From: Eucalyptus grandis
Taxonomy: Eukaryota; Streptophyta; Magnoliopsida; Myrtales; Myrtaceae
DNA length: 64,000 bases
Assembly: GCF_016545825.1 (NCBI RefSeq)
Contig: NC_052618.1
Location: forward strand, 41,548,196-41,612,195
Direction: 5' to 3'
The notes under the pieces were generated by a model. It did no database searches. It was not told the origin of the DNA and was given only the letters and a program-made list of their open reading frames with translations. Each line of letters begins with the position of its first letter. Position 1 is the stretch's first letter. Positions 1-13,048 of the stretch are shown here, one piece after another. The translations under genes were made by a program, and so were the position numbers.

Positions 1-2600
1 ATTTAATTTAAACAGAATGGAGTAGGATTAGGCAACGTTTATCAATACACTCGCACACAAAAATTAATTGAGTCTTAGGTAGCTTTTGTTTTTTGGTCAA
101 AGGAAATTTCCGTTTATTACTAAAATGATACATGAAAAATTTTAGGTAGTTAAAAAGGTAGATTCTCAACGCAAAATAACAAAAGAACATGCGACAAAAA
201 TTGTTTGAAAAATGAAAACCTCTCTAAGTCAAGCACTCTAGTGGGATAGAATCCTCACAACAAACAAGCAACTCAGCTGGCAATTTTCAAATCAAGCTCA
301 CACGATCTTACACGTCTACAAAAATAGTCATTAACAGATTTGAGAGTGGCCCGTGAACGATATGATATTTTGAACATGATCGCATTCTTTAGCATGCGTG
401 ATCAGCTCATGAGATTCGATTCGATAAAACGCGATTTCGTGACCCAAAAATTGACAACTCAATATGATTTTTTTGACAAAAGAAGGGTTGGATGATCTTC
501 ACGATGATTGTGAATCCGAGACAAAAGAGATTGGAGGAACCGACCATACGTTGGTGGTGGGATTACATTAATCTATCTTAAGAACATAAAGCTTGGAAGA
601 AGAACAAATGCTTTTAGAAAGACTACGACGCCCTAGGAAGTAGCATAGAGAAAAAAGTCCCTTTCATCGTCGATCGTGATCACCGCCTCGTAGAAAATTA
701 CTTTATGTGGGACAAACCCTTGAATATATTATATAATATATTTATACATATAAAGGAATCATATTTTCTTTTGGTGTAGATATATTTTTGAAAGAGTTGA
801 TAAGTGTCAAAAGAAAAGAGAACCGTTGGTAGAAAATGTTATTGTGAAATCATTTTTCCAATCTCTTGTTGGTAACCAATACTTTTATGAAACGATCAAC
901 CCTTTTTAGATAATTTATAATTTATAATTTTTGACTTTATTTAATTGTATTCATTACCAATGGCTATATGAATTTACCGATCTTTATTTGTAATGACGAA
1001 TTTAGAACATGGTCAAATGCATGGTTAATTAGGAGACATTTTTAATGGGCATCATATTGATTAGTAGGTAAGTTTACTTAGTGAGTCATGATAGAGAATT
1101 ATAAAATAAAAAACTACTAATTTCAATGGTTTTGTGTGACAAACACGTAATTTTCTTTATCGTTGTTGTTGTAATAGAAAGATGTCTTTTCTATAAAGTA
1201 AACAATATAAGATCTTTTATAATCATTTTAGATAGATTTCCAACTTGCCGGCCTATATTTTCCGATGATTGGACATGAGGCGTAATTCTGTTGTGGCTTG
1301 TCTTTTCATCTTTACAATTATGGAACTCTCCTGAAATCATCGTTGATTAACTTTGTGGGGTCCATTTATCTTATAAAAATTGAATTATTTACAAAAAATT
1401 TCCAAAACAAGATTATTTGCATAATTTGAAATAATTAGCCAATCAAAAATATTTTCATTATTATCAACAATTTACATTTAAATATTTTCATAAACAATGA
1501 AAATATGTTTTATTTATTCATTTTTGTAAGTGATTCAAGCTATTTTATATATAATTTATTTTTTACTTAACAAAAGAATTCATAATTTCAGAAAATTTTC
1601 TTTTTGTGGGTGTGCATAGTTCTGAATTTGATAATGGGCGTCATAGTCTGTCAGCACAAAAACCACTGGTTAAATAATATACTCCATGTCGGTCCTCCTT
1701 TCAATCTTTCCCACTAGCATTAATGCTCTCTATCTGTCAATTATTACGCTATGCTAGCTTTCACTTTTCAATGATCTAGGATGTCCTTTATAATTCAAAA
1801 AAAAACATGGTTGATCTCTTCAAGGGCTCCTCTGCAGAAAAAATGAAGCATGAAAATACGCAATTTCTACCTTGAACTCGTCGAATCCTCAACCCCCGTG
1901 TGCAATTCTGATTTCCGTGATGTTCCCTACCTCACTAACCATCGCGTCCATCGTAATTATCTTGACCTCAAATAGTAATCACAGACTCCGGACATCGCGT
2001 AGACGCCATGAAAACTTTCTCCTATCACAAACGACATATCCCAATTCAAATCGAAATCCTCTAAGATTGATGAAACGACGATTGTATTGAACCACCAAAC
2101 CGGGATTTTTCAAATGCTTGGCTTAGTGCATTACTCAACCACGGTGCCACTTCATTAGCCCTAGTCCGAGTTTCTCCCCAAAATCAAGTCTCTCTATGAA
2201 GACAATGAAAAGCTGTCAATAAAGCCGGTGTCCCTTGGCCTTTATATCTTATAATATTTAAATAATAAATTATACATTTATTTAAAAAATTAAAATTTTA
2301 TAATAGTCAGCCTTACCAATTGCATATTTCTGCAATATTTCTGCAATATTTCTGTATTAAACCATGTATTCATCAAACAGTTTAAATTTTAAAATAATTA
2401 GTAATAATCTCGCCAAATATAACTATACTCTCTAGCAATCTTACCAGTTCTGAAAGTGTGATAAACATTGATAAATTTGCAACACATGCACTTAGGTCGC
2501 TCAAAAGATAAAGGTTAGGAAAAACTTTCTTTCAAATATGAATGAAAATAATTATCAAAGTTCTCTGAAAACATCGATAAGAATAAATATATAGATAGCA
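1..2600. other. AT-rich intergenic DNA, no gene seen
   Basis: This stretch is strongly AT-rich with poly-A and poly-T runs. No open frame here shows a recognisable domain, splice structure or GC-richer coding texture. The short frames at about 8-190 (-) and 1872-2090 (+) have low-complexity, AT-driven composition and no family resemblance I can name. I see no transposon ends I could defend. Confidence 0.6.
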
Positions 2601-2608
2601 AACCCTAG

Positions 2609-2675
2609 GTCACATGGAATGCCCCAAAATTAACTCTAATCATAGTAAAGTGAATTTTGGAGCATTCCATGTGAC
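2609..2675. repeat. Short near-perfect hairpin
   Basis: Arm 1 (2609-2635) reads GTCACATGGAATGC then CCCAAAATT. Its reverse complement is found at 2647-2675 with about two mismatches over 27 bases, leaving a loop of roughly 11 bases. The stem is long for chance in plain AT-rich DNA because the arms contain mixed sequence rather than simple A/T runs. It could be the core of a tiny inverted-repeat element or a small-RNA-type hairpin. Nothing else identifies its function. Confidence 0.6.
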
Positions 2676-2696
2676 ATATTAAATGCTGGTCCAGCA

Positions 2697-5600
2697 TTGT
2701 GTCTGCGCCACCAAAGGCCAAACTTAATCGGTGCATGGGACTCGCGAAGGTTTTTCATAAACCTCTTCCGGAGGAGTTTCCACAAAAAGCAAAAGGTAGA
2801 AACAAAAGAATTTATTGACAAAGTATTTGGCATCTGTCCTTTCAGCATTAAAGCCAAGATGCACGCTAAACGTGAAAAAGTTGTTTTATCCAAACTGTTC
2901 GCTAAGGTTTAAATTACTCGATAGAAAGTCAACTCCAAATTTTATTTTATTTTTTTCAAAAGTAAAATGAGAAAATAGTGCGGAAGAGGCCTAAGACATG
3001 CCAACTTCAGGGATAAGAAGGGTAAGAAAAGTGTAAATGCTATAATTTTGGTATGATGCTTATTTAAATATTATAACTTCTTTTTTGCTCATTTGAATAT
3101 CATAAATTCAAAAAAATAAAAATTAATCACTTAAATGTCATTGGCAATTTATATTGTCGGTCATTCTACGTGATTTCGTTGGTGTTGATGTAGATAAATT
3201 TTTAAATTTTTTAAATAATTTTTATTTTGCAATTATTATTTTAGAATTTTTTTTTTTTTTTTTTTTTTTCTTGGGGCAGACGAAGGTGACCCTCGTTGGC
3301 CCTGAAAAATAAGGGAAAAAAAAAAAACAAAATAAATCAAATATTCAAATATTCAACAAAAAAAAAAATCCACGTCGAATGGGAAATTATGAAAAATCCA
3401 CTTGGAATGATTTGCCGAAAATGACACTCAAATAATTGATTTTACTTTGAAATGACACTAAAGTGAGGAAAAAAAAAGATTGTATGAAAATTATGGTACT
3501 CGTGTTATTCTTCTCCCACCAACTCCATATCAAATATATAGTTGGTGATTTATTGGGTTCATTCATTCTCCTCTATAAAGAAAAGAAAATTTTCACTTTT
3601 TTCCCTTAAATCGCAGCTTAACCCAGTGGTTTTCCATGGGAACAACCATAAGAGAACCAATGATAACTAGATCGCCACATTAGATTGTAAGGACTCATTG
3701 GCAAATGATAAAAAGATTTAAAATTAAATTGATGAAATTAAAAATTTAGGACTAGATTGACATCCTTACAATAGATTTCAGGACTAATTGGGTGATTTTC
3801 TCATAAGGAAAAAAATGTCATTTTTTAGGATGAAAAATATGGAACTTGTATAGTATTTCATTAGCTCTCGAGAAAATGAGTCTTCACGTACGTATCCATG
3901 AATTAAAGAAAAAATAAAATAAAATAAACAAAAAGGTCAGGCGTTTTATAAGAGTTATTAAGACTAAGAAAAGATAAACAAGACGGGTCATTAAAAACTT
4001 GCTTGTGCAATCTAGATCTGCATCATTTTAATCCCACCCAAATGTACTTAGACAGCCTGGAGATCCGGTTGAGCTCGATTGTACAGCTCGGGAATTAAGA
4101 ATTAGAGCTAATCTCGTGAATGGATTTCTCTAGTCAAAGACCCTGATTTGGATTTAAAATCATTTGACCAAATCTCATTCGAGATTGCTACTTTGCTTTC
4201 AGATAATCGACCCTCGGCCGTGAGAATTAAATACAGGTTATTGGAGTCTAAATCACTCGTCTCTATCAAATTTGATTTCGCGAAGAAAACCCAATCTAAG
4301 TTAAAATTTCAATCACGAAGAAGACCCGTGGCTTAACGTATGAACAAACAAGAAATTGTTGGAATACTTCTCACGTAGAAGTTCGATTCGTAGTTATAGT
4401 CGGTTAAAAGGGATTTCCTAGTTTTTTTTTTCTTTTTTTTTGAACTAAGAAGTGGGTTTGTATTACTAGGTTAAGTTTTGAGCAAATACAGCATGAGCAT
4501 CGGTACATAGTAAATCCAAAAGAGCAAACGGGGTTTAGTTAGAAGAGGTGGATTTTGTTGGTATTTGCCAGATTAGCTTGTAGAGGAGCTTCTGGCTGTA
4601 AATATCAATTGTGCAACGTGTTAGTGAATTACATTTAGCGAAAATCAAGTGTTTGGAGCTGCAATGGAATCTTTTGATAAGATTTGTTTATTTTTTTGCG
4701 AGATTGAGAATTAATTTCATGAGAAACTGTGAAGGTTAATTATTGTATGAGTTTTTATGCGTAATTGAAATTGAGAAATACTAAAAGTATTTGAATAACT
4801 CAAGTGTATTTATAATTTCAGTTCCATCGCTTGATATCTATAGTAGAAGCTTGTCCCGCTCTCCCCATGAGATAAGTCATAACGATTGAACCATATAATT
4901 ATGTTATTTAATTATTTGCTTGTCTTGTTTTTTTTACTATTCAATTGCCTACTTTTCACGTCAATCGGTGATTATCATTACCGCCCAAATCTCCTCTTCT
5001 TACTAATGGGCGAAAACCAACAAAATCCACCTCTTAAATCTATCATTGAGTAACCCACTGGGCATGCGACTTAGTGGTAAGGAAATTAAGTGGGGTGGGG
5101 ATACTAAAGTTCAGAGGTAGGATTTGACTCTCACGTTTTTTAAGAGTGAGAAAAAGAAGACAGACCAAAAATAAATTCTCTCGTTGAGTAAGGGAATAAG
5201 GAAAAGAAATTTTTTATCTTTTCCCTTTCAATAATAGCTATGTGTATTCATGCAATATATATATGTCCAAAATAAGATGTCTCTCTTAGCCGACTCAAAC
5301 TAGAAATCCAACTCCAACATGAAAAGTATTTAAATACAGTCCTACTTGTCCCAACAAACCATAATTTCCCATCGGATTTGGAATTTTTACTTGGATTGGA
5401 CTTCTTTCATGGCTTCAAACTCAAGACTTATCTCAACAAGATCCACCTTGGCATAACTTTGAGTCAAGGCACAATCGCGTCGGTGGAGGGGGCTTTTCAA
5501 CCATCACGGATATTTTTCAAGTCTAAGTCACGCTTGAACTTCAACAACCGCGAACCTCATTAAAATGTCAACTCTACCTACACCTCTACCTGCTCTACAA

Positions 5601-7400
5601 CGATTCTTGGACAAAATCTCATTTACTACAAATAAAGCAAAACCACCGTTTTATCCATATTTATCAAGAAATCGAACAAGCATGTTGTCAAACTCAACAG
5701 CTATAGCAATTGTTGGCTCTATAGGCTTTACATAATTACAATCACTATTTGTGTCTATTACCACCCTAGTACTTGCTACCTCAAGATATATATCAACATC
5801 CAAAACAGGAAACACCTTCAGCCGACTCAAGCCAGGAATATGAATCTTATGTGAAAAGTATTTCAATAATTTCTTACTTTTTCAAGCCCAAATCACAAAC
5901 TCTATTCGAACTTAGAAATTCTACTTGAATCTAGTTTCTTTCGTTGGCTTAATCTCAATAGTTTATATCACTGGGGAAAAAAAGGCATGCACCATTGACT
6001 CTCAAGCTTTTCTCAAATGTTCTACTAATCAGTACATGAATTTTTTTTTTTTTGGTCAAATGAATTTCCTAATTATGGTCATTTTTATTCATATCGGTTC
6101 ATGAGAACCATATATATATACATACACTTGTGCGAACACCTATGTTCACGTTGACTAAACAAACATGGAGATGAATACAACAAAAGCACATCAAGGTCAC
6201 AAGGCCCTACCTCATCTGGTTTGGGGTGGGGGAAGGTGAAAACCCTCACTTAGGCACGGTAGCCAGGTCAAGACCGGACTATAGTTTTCGATATGTGACC
6301 ATGATCCATGCCAAGATCTAGACTCTAGACAGTGGTGTCAACCATCACTAAACCCACTTCCCTCTCTTATAAAGGGTCAGTGGAGGGTCGTTAACAAGGA
6401 TTGCCATCCTTCACTAGAGATTAAACAAGGGTGGAGATTGTAACCTTCGTGTCGCGCCCCATCGCCTCATAGGGGAGGCAAAGCAAAGGGATGCGACCAT
6501 GGAACCATGCTCAACTACGGTGGCCATTGTAACCTGATTGGATGCATTATATATATCCTAATTATCTCTAGCTCTTTATTTTATCACCGGCAATTTCCTT
6601 CCTTCATGTCTGTGTATGTGTCTTGTGCTTTTAAGTATAGATTAGTTTCTCTTAACTTACCTAGGTGGAAAGGTGCATAACCTATCTATGACTTGATTAA
6701 TATATTATTCCAAATATAATAATAATGCTTTTCTATATGTAGTGCATGATAATACGTGTATGGGGCTCCCGGTGGATCCCAATACTAATGCAATAGCTGG
6801 GCGTGAGGATCTAGGCCAGTGTCAAACCCTAGTTTAGCTTTTCCTAATTAAAAAGTACCCAAGAAATCGCGATCCATGACAAGGTGCATATTTTAACTTT
6901 TGGATTCGTTACTCTATTGGCTGATCCAGCGGGATACAGGGGTTGTCATCTTATTGAGACAGCGGAGACAACCGTCAGACAAGCTCCACGAACCCAGCCT
7001 TTACCAGGCTTTGCTGTCTGATTTTTTAAAAATAATCCCTCCTGATTAGTAATTAAAAAGCACTAAAAAAGCAGTGCCCTAGAAATTCTTTAACGAACAT
7101 AAATGGACTAAGGGAGCCTATGCATGCGCTATTAGCGGAGCAACATTTTTTTCCCTTACTCAATTCACTCGTGCAACCGAAAAAGGCGAATCTATAATTT
7201 GAAATGCACTGCTTTTTCGTATTATGCGTAGTTAGTGTTTAAAAATTAAAAGCATTCATCACTTAATATGCTCAAAAAGTTGTCTTAAGGACACTCTTGC
7301 AAAGTACGCTTATTGTTATACACGCATGCAAAAGATACTAATTTGTTATATGTGAATACGCATGGGCCTCGATTATCAGTCATGGCACATGCTTGAGGCA
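2697..7400. other. Intergenic DNA with degraded repeat sequence
   Basis: AT-rich sequence with homopolymer tracts (poly-T near 3250 and 4430, poly-A near 3310) and patches of repeat-like phrasing such as the 'isotig' style runs near 3700-3800 also seen elsewhere in the window. Open frames at 2636-2912 on both strands, 4148-4336 and 5651-5866 are short and match nothing I recognise. A GC-richer patch at about 6170-6560 looks like eroded transposon rather than a gene. No gene is supported. Confidence 0.5.
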
Positions 7401-7465
7401 CGAATAACGCATTCGTTGTGAGTAGATTGAACGATCCATGTCAGTTGCTGGCTTGTTTGATTCAA

Positions 7466-7690
7466 GGGCTTTAATCTTTTCATTGTAGTTATTAACCCGT
7501 GCCTTTGGTATGGTGATGCATTTCATTTATACGTTTCGAGCTTGAAAATGCATTTGTACCTAAAAATGAATCGAAAAGGGGGTGAAAACAACAATAGAGA
7601 CATATAAAAAGTTCAGATCTGTCTTCTTTTTGTCCAAGAATGTTTTGTTATTGAGGAAGAGCATATCAAAGATACACACTACTCGTTCAT
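7466..7690. repeat. Repeat unit, related to 9020-9690
   Basis: The sequence from about 7466 to 7690 aligns by eye with 9030-9055 joined to 9463-9680. Shared phrases include CTTGAAAATGCATTTGTA, GAATCGAAAAGGG and TTTTTGTCCAA, with scattered differences. The two units bracket the copia gag relic. They could be diverged LTR pieces or a local duplication; LTR boundaries are not evident. The unit's value is that it preserves the MITE-free insertion site. Confidence 0.55.
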
Positions 7691-8365
7691 CCTCTCTATT
7701 TTTTTTGCTTCGGACAATCTTTCCTGATGTGCTCTCCTTCTTGTGACATTCATAGCACTTCATGTGACTGTTGGATTTTCTATGACATAATTTTGACCTA
7801 CTTTTACCTTTGCTGCTAGACTCCTAATGCTCATCTCTACCTCAAATCACTAGTTTCTAAGTTACATCTTGTGCTAGACCATCATGTCACAACTTCACCT
7901 GACACTCCATAGAGAACAAGGTGAATTTTACCTCTTTCAAGATAATTGTAGTACGCTCCTATAATAGTGAGTCAGTAAAGTGCTCCCATAATTCAGGTAG
8001 ATGTCAACAATATCATTGCCCTATTTTATCAATTCAAGCCTTATTAATATTCTTCAAAACCATCATGAGTTTGTTAAACTCATTTGAGTGGACTCTAATA
8101 GAAGTACCTTTAGCAAATCAAAACCAAAGCATCCTCTTCAACATGTATAGACAATTATTTAAAACTTCATTATGTAAAGGAGTTGAAGTTTTGCCCACAA
8201 CTTATGGCATCCTCCTTCTCAGTCTCTTCTATTAACACCGGATCTGATGGGTTCGATGAGTTTACACTCATTGTCCTCTCTATTAACTCATCCTTATCGT
8301 TCTCTTTCATTGTTGGCAACCACATATCATTGGCACCAACACTTGGCCAAATCTTGGGTTGTTAA
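7560..8365 (-). pseudogene. Ty1/copia gag relic, stop-riddled
   Basis: Read on the minus strand, 7860-8160 gives phrases of the copia gag family: a segment reading KGTSIRVHSNEFNKLMMVLK, then LPELWEHFTDSL and EVKFTLFS in the same frame. This is the order expected in the UBN2 / Retrotran_gag_2 domain (leader, LCSLP-type segment, LLxxE segment). Further along at about 7740-7763 the minus strand has a CYECHKK piece resembling the start of a CCHC zinc knuckle. The frame is broken by many stops, so it cannot make protein. I found no integrase or reverse transcriptase downstream and no clear LTRs. The assignment rests on motif order by eye. Confidence 0.6.
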
Positions 8366-9055
8366 TAGTACACTCATCTTAATGCCCAATTCCTTCCATT
8401 AAACTTCTCAATTTCTATTTTCGCCCTATACATAATTGCAGTGAAATAATTTACATATGGTTATTAGAAAAACAAAAAGCCCAAATCATATTAAAAAAAA
8501 CCCTAGCCTTACCATTGACGCCAATTTTTTGTGAAAAGAACTATGGAAATTAATTGATCTTGCAATTCAAGTCTAATGTGAGAAGAAGAAATTACTAAAG
8601 AATTCGTCTGGGAACAATGAGATTCCCATATATTTATGTGTTGCGGTTGGAGGATCAATACCTACCCCAAGGAAGAGTAGTCGCCAAGAATTCCACTATA
8701 AGTCTGAAAAATATAGATTTCACAACTACTCAATCCCTCAAGTGTTTCATAGCCCTAGGTTACACCTGAAGTAAACCCAAAAGTGTTCTCACTATCTCTC
8801 ACCAAGAACTCATTTAGAAAACTCGTGAAGGAAAAAACCTAACACTCCCCGAGTTGTCTTTAGTGTGTAATAATCGAGTAAAATTCGATCTCCTATATAT
8901 AATATTTGTGTTCAAAATATAAACCCTTTAGAAAACCTACTCAATCTAGAAAACCTATTCAAATTAGAGGACCTACTTTGATTGAGTTTTCTTTATGTGC
9001 TTAAATTCAAAGACATATTCTAATAAGTGTCTTGAATCTTTTCGTTATAGTTATT

Positions 9056-9462
9056 AGGATTAATACCCCGAAAAAATCCAAAACCGGTACACCAGTAATC
9101 AATTTATCATATGTTAGTTTTTATAAAATTTTACTATCAAATTATTGAGTTGAATGACACGTGACAATTAATGGATGTACTAGTTTGAGGTTTTACCCAC
9201 CGTGACAAGTTGTGTTTTTTAGTGGTATTAATTCAATTTAACGGACACTAATGAAGGGTAAATTTGTCATAAATGTACTTATTGGGATTTATTGTGGTCA
9301 AAAAATAGTTTTGAATAAATTTGTTACAAGTATACTAATTTGGAGTTTTTGTGGTCAAAAAAATAATCTAAGATAAACTTTACCAAAAAAAAAAAAAATA
9401 ATCTAAGATAAATTTATTATAGATGTACTTATTTGGGTTTTTTTTTTTTTTGGCATTAATCC
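9056..9462. mobile_element. MITE with 8-bp target duplication TAGTTATT
   Basis: A 407-bp non-coding element starting AGGATTAATACC and ending GGCATTAATCC, so the ends are inverted repeats. It is flanked on both sides by TAGTTATT (9048-9055 and 9463-9470). A related unfilled copy of the host sequence lies at about 7466-7690, where TAGTTATT occurs once and runs straight into the matching downstream sequence. Inside are alternating poly-A and poly-T phrases of the same family as 19.92-20.36, 52.68-52.92 and 60.56-61.0 kb. There is no coding capacity. The 8-bp duplication suits a hAT-type MITE, but the exact superfamily is uncertain. Confidence 0.75.
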
Positions 9463-10610
9463 TAGTTATTCATCCATGCCTTCAGTATGGGAACACATTT
9501 CAATTAAATTTTCTGAGCTTGAAAATTCATTTGTAATAACGAGTCGAAAAGGGAAAAAGAAAAGATAATAGATATAGATTATATATATATGCATTCGGAT
9601 TTGTGTTCCTTTTGTCCAACAATGATTAATACTCGAGAAAAGCATATTAAAGATGCAAACATTTCTTATTTATTCAGTAGGGTAGTTCGAAAAACACCAT
9701 TTACCATTTTCGAACGCGTAGCAATAGATCAACTATGAGTAAGTCAAATGGTACAAATGACCTATTTTTCTTGTACATACGCAAATATACATTTTTAATT
9801 AAACATCATACCTATTACTGTTGGTATATCAAGTGAGATGATATGATTTTGACACAAATACACTTAGTATGGATCCAGCTTCTCTAAAATTGCATGTGTT
9901 CTCATGCCGTTTAAGAAACTGCTAAAAACACCTACATGAATTGGACATTAATGAAGCATATAAAAAACAAAAAAAAACAAAAAACAAAAAACGAGAGATT
10001 AGAGTTGAGATAGCGTTGGAATCTCCTCCCACCCATGGATTGACGTATGGGAGATGTGGAGACCAGCAAGAAACATGATCCCTAGTCGATACTTATCATT
10101 CCTTCATCATAGTCAACACGTTCGCACATGTTTTCGTTCAATTTCCCAATAATCTATTTCCACAATAGGTTCCCACTGTCAGATTCAATGATATAAAGAC
10201 ACTGTTGGGTAGGGTTGGGTAGTGCATGAAAGACTGAGATGAGGCATGTGTGCGTAAGTTGAAAGAGGGCTTGTATTGTGGCAAAGCACCCCATGTGGAT
10301 CCATGCGGTCATGCGAATAGACCTTCTCGACATTTCTTGTCAAATTGGGAGTCTCAAATAGGGTCTCACATGAACAAGAGGAAATCAGTAGATGATAGGA
10401 ACTTTTTCGAAGGTTAGGTACTTAGATAAGGTCATGTTGTTTGCCACATTCTTTGTAAGCGAAAAGTTTAGTTGCAGTTTGATATTAGAATGTGGTTCAT
10501 ACTCCCCATCAACAGGATGGCATGAGAGTTCAACTGAATATATATAAAGAAATTATATATATTGGGTATAAATTTGTTCCACTTGTTAAGTTGAAATTTA
10601 ATTTCATGAA

Positions 10611-11008
10611 GCTAAGAATGTGTTTGATAACCATATTATTAAAGGTCGAATATTAAGCTTTTCGGCAATTAATATTATCGAATGTGTTTGATAACTTTAA
10701 TTACATACAACCTAATTGATTGTTTTAAGTCAAAAGCCACTAAATGCGGTAAGTAAGGAAAGGCTTACTTAGTTAGTTAAGTTATAAAATACCCAATAAA
10801 TATTAAAATATTATCAATCATGCTGTCAAAACCTTTTGATAATCTGCACTATTCCATGCTTATCGAGAATATAATAAAAATCATTATTCAATATTCATCT
10901 CCTGGCAGGAGCTTTTTACTTTTCATATTCGACAAAAATTTCACTGCTTAATATTCATTATTTAAACTTTCAAACACTTATTTTTCAGTTTTATCAGACG
11001 AGCCCTAA
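10611..11008. mobile_element. Foldback/MITE-like element
   Basis: The left edge reads CTAAGAATGTGTTTGATAAC. The right edge, reversed, reads TTAGGGCTCGTCTGATAA followed by AAGTGTTTGAAAG. The ends therefore resemble imperfect terminal inverted repeats, with an AT-rich interior and no coding capacity. Target duplications are not clear. This is the common plant pattern of short non-autonomous DNA transposons. Confidence 0.4.
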
Positions 11009-12278
11009 GCCAAAATTATCTTTAATATATGCCCTATTTTCTCATCTAACATTCATTGAATCTATATTAAGATTCTTACGTGGAAATTGGTTTGATGGTA
11101 ACAGATTGAACCCAAACCTAACCAATAAAAATCGAAGTAAGTGGTTCGATTTGAGTTTTAATCCTATTGAATTGGTTTGGGTTTGGGCAAGAAACACTGT
11201 CGAACCAAATTGAGAACATCCTTAGAGATCATGCTTCACGTTCACATGCTACTTTCTCCTTGTTTCTTTAGCAAAGGGAAGCAGAGAATCTCCTAGCTAG
11301 AGAAAATTGCCTGGCTATTTTGGCTGTGGCAATATCATGAGCTTTTTTTTCCTTATAAATAATGATCAGGAACAGTGATTAGATACTTTTGATTGTTTTG
11401 TTTATTTATTATATAACATAAAATGAGAAAAGTGAAAAAGTTCTCTAAAGATAATTGGGTTGGTTTGAGGATGGGCCTTAAGCCCAGCCCAATGTAAACA
11501 AAATAGTAGGCCCATCAGTCTATACTGTTTGACCATGTTCTAACATGGCCGCCGAATGATGCGAGAGGTCAGGGGCGAAGGAGGTCGGGGAGGCAGTCGA
11601 ACGCCCATTTGAGCGGCCCGACGACGGCGAGCGGTCGATCTGCGGTGGCGACGGAGAGAGGGAGGAAATTGTCCGTCAACGTCAAACCAACACTCGGATG
11701 AGAAGTTCATCGATTACTTTTTGTATACAGATTCCATTGTGAAATAGAAATCATATGTAGGTGTATTGAAAAATCGCGATCAGGTCAAATTAATTGTCCA
11801 TAATTCTATGATGTAGAAAATTTATCAACAATGACTGATTTGATGAATATATACCAATAATTTAAATAGATAGGATTTACTTTGTTAGGCTAACTACAAT
11901 GTTTATTAGCTCATAAAGGAACAAATTTCTTTAATTAAAGTTATCAATTTGAAGTGGTTCCAACGATTTACAAACTTATAAAACAGAAGTTAAATTATTA
12001 AGCGATAGTATAAAAACTTAAGGAAAATTGTGCAAATGATCCAAAAATATTGGGCCTAACGAGCAATAAAGTCCTAAACATTTAAATCTGGACAATCAAA
12101 GCTTAAACACTTCTCAGTTCAAAACAATATTAAACCGTCTAATGCCCGCTCAAACAAATTTGGTGACGTTACCCGTTCGAATTCAACATGGCATTTGTGG
12201 CCCTGGCATGGGTTACGTCAGAATAGTCAATTTTTTTAATACACGCGAATAATAAAAAAAGGCCCATAATTACTTCGG

Positions 12279-12306
12279 TATGTATGTATGTATGTATGTA
12301 TGTATG
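12279..12306. repeat. (TATG)n microsatellite
   Basis: About seven uninterrupted TATG/GTAT units in otherwise AT-rich DNA. A simple sequence repeat with no gene attached. Confidence 0.9.
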
Positions 12307-12654
12307 AGAATAGGGTCCTTAATTATTCATAGAAACGCTCATAAATTGACCGATGTCAATTTTTATAAATAGTAACTTGAGAAAGGGACACCACCGACCA
12401 GTAGTGCCCAGTGGTAAATGGGTTACATCGTCTCACGTTATCGGTCTTGCACGCCCGATGGAAACGCGGGGACCGCTTCGTACACATTAGTAACTTCCAG
12501 GGGATGTCGTTAAGCCGGTCATTGCTCCCGCCCTTTCACGAAAAGAAATAAAAACTAGAGATAAAGATGGTGTGGTGATAGTAACCATGTGACAGTAGTT
12601 ATAGTACTAAAAAGTCTCATGAGAACTTTCTAAATATTGATTAATCATATATAG

Positions 12655-12941
12655 TATGAGATTTTACAGTATCATTAACAATTATTTTAAAAACTTAAAT
12701 TATTAGATGCAGATGTGATTTAATATTTAATTATTCCAACATTCTTCCTCACGCTTAATTGAGTTTTTTTGTTCGATATTAAGTGCGGACATATTTACTT
12801 GGGCAGAATGAAGTCCGGTAAGATTTGAATTCAAATTTTCAAGTTCTGATACCATATAAAATTTTGCAGGATCACTGCCAACTGTTTTAATAACTTGAGT
12901 TATTAGATTAAGACGTGATTTAATATTTAATTATTCCAACA
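12655..12941 (-). mobile_element. TRIM-like miniature LTR element
   Basis: Two direct repeats of about 87 bases (12,655-12,741 and 12,855-12,941) share the edge TTTAATTATTCCAACA, which on the minus strand is a TG-starting LTR. Directly inside the right-hand repeat, the minus strand reads TGGTATCAGAAC (12,854 to 12,843), one base off the initiator-Met-tRNA primer binding site TGGTATCAGAGC. Directly inside the left-hand repeat, the minus strand carries a purine run GTGAGGAAGAA, as expected for a polypurine tract. Total length is about 290 bp with no coding sequence. That is the architecture of a terminal-repeat retrotransposon in miniature. A 5-bp target duplication is not clear. Confidence 0.7.
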
Positions 12942-13048
12942 TATAATATTTCCATTTTCAATCACCGATTACAAATAGTACGAGAAAAATAACAATTGTC
13001 CTTGGAAATAAACAATGGCGATGGCCTAGACACCTATATAGACACACA

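Larger units (their letters stand above)
9690..12640. other. Intergenic DNA between repeats
   Basis: Apart from the foldback element at 10.61-11.01 kb, this is AT-rich sequence without a supported gene. A GC-rich island at about 11,545-11,690 looks like the eroded edge of a gene or transposon, but it has no continuous coding frame. A TATG microsatellite lies at about 12,279-12,306. Confidence 0.5.

Noticed and set aside
5041..5200. SINE-like stretch with TTAGTGGTAAGG and a GGATTTGACTC phrase
   Set aside because: Box A and box B look plausible, but box B deviates too much from GGTTCGANTCC and no clean target duplication or tail is visible.
6900..7140. Possible structured RNA (GCCTTTACCAGGC hairpin within a TGTCTGA/TCAGACA pair)
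   Set aside because: No known RNA family is recognisable, and short pairings like this occur by chance.
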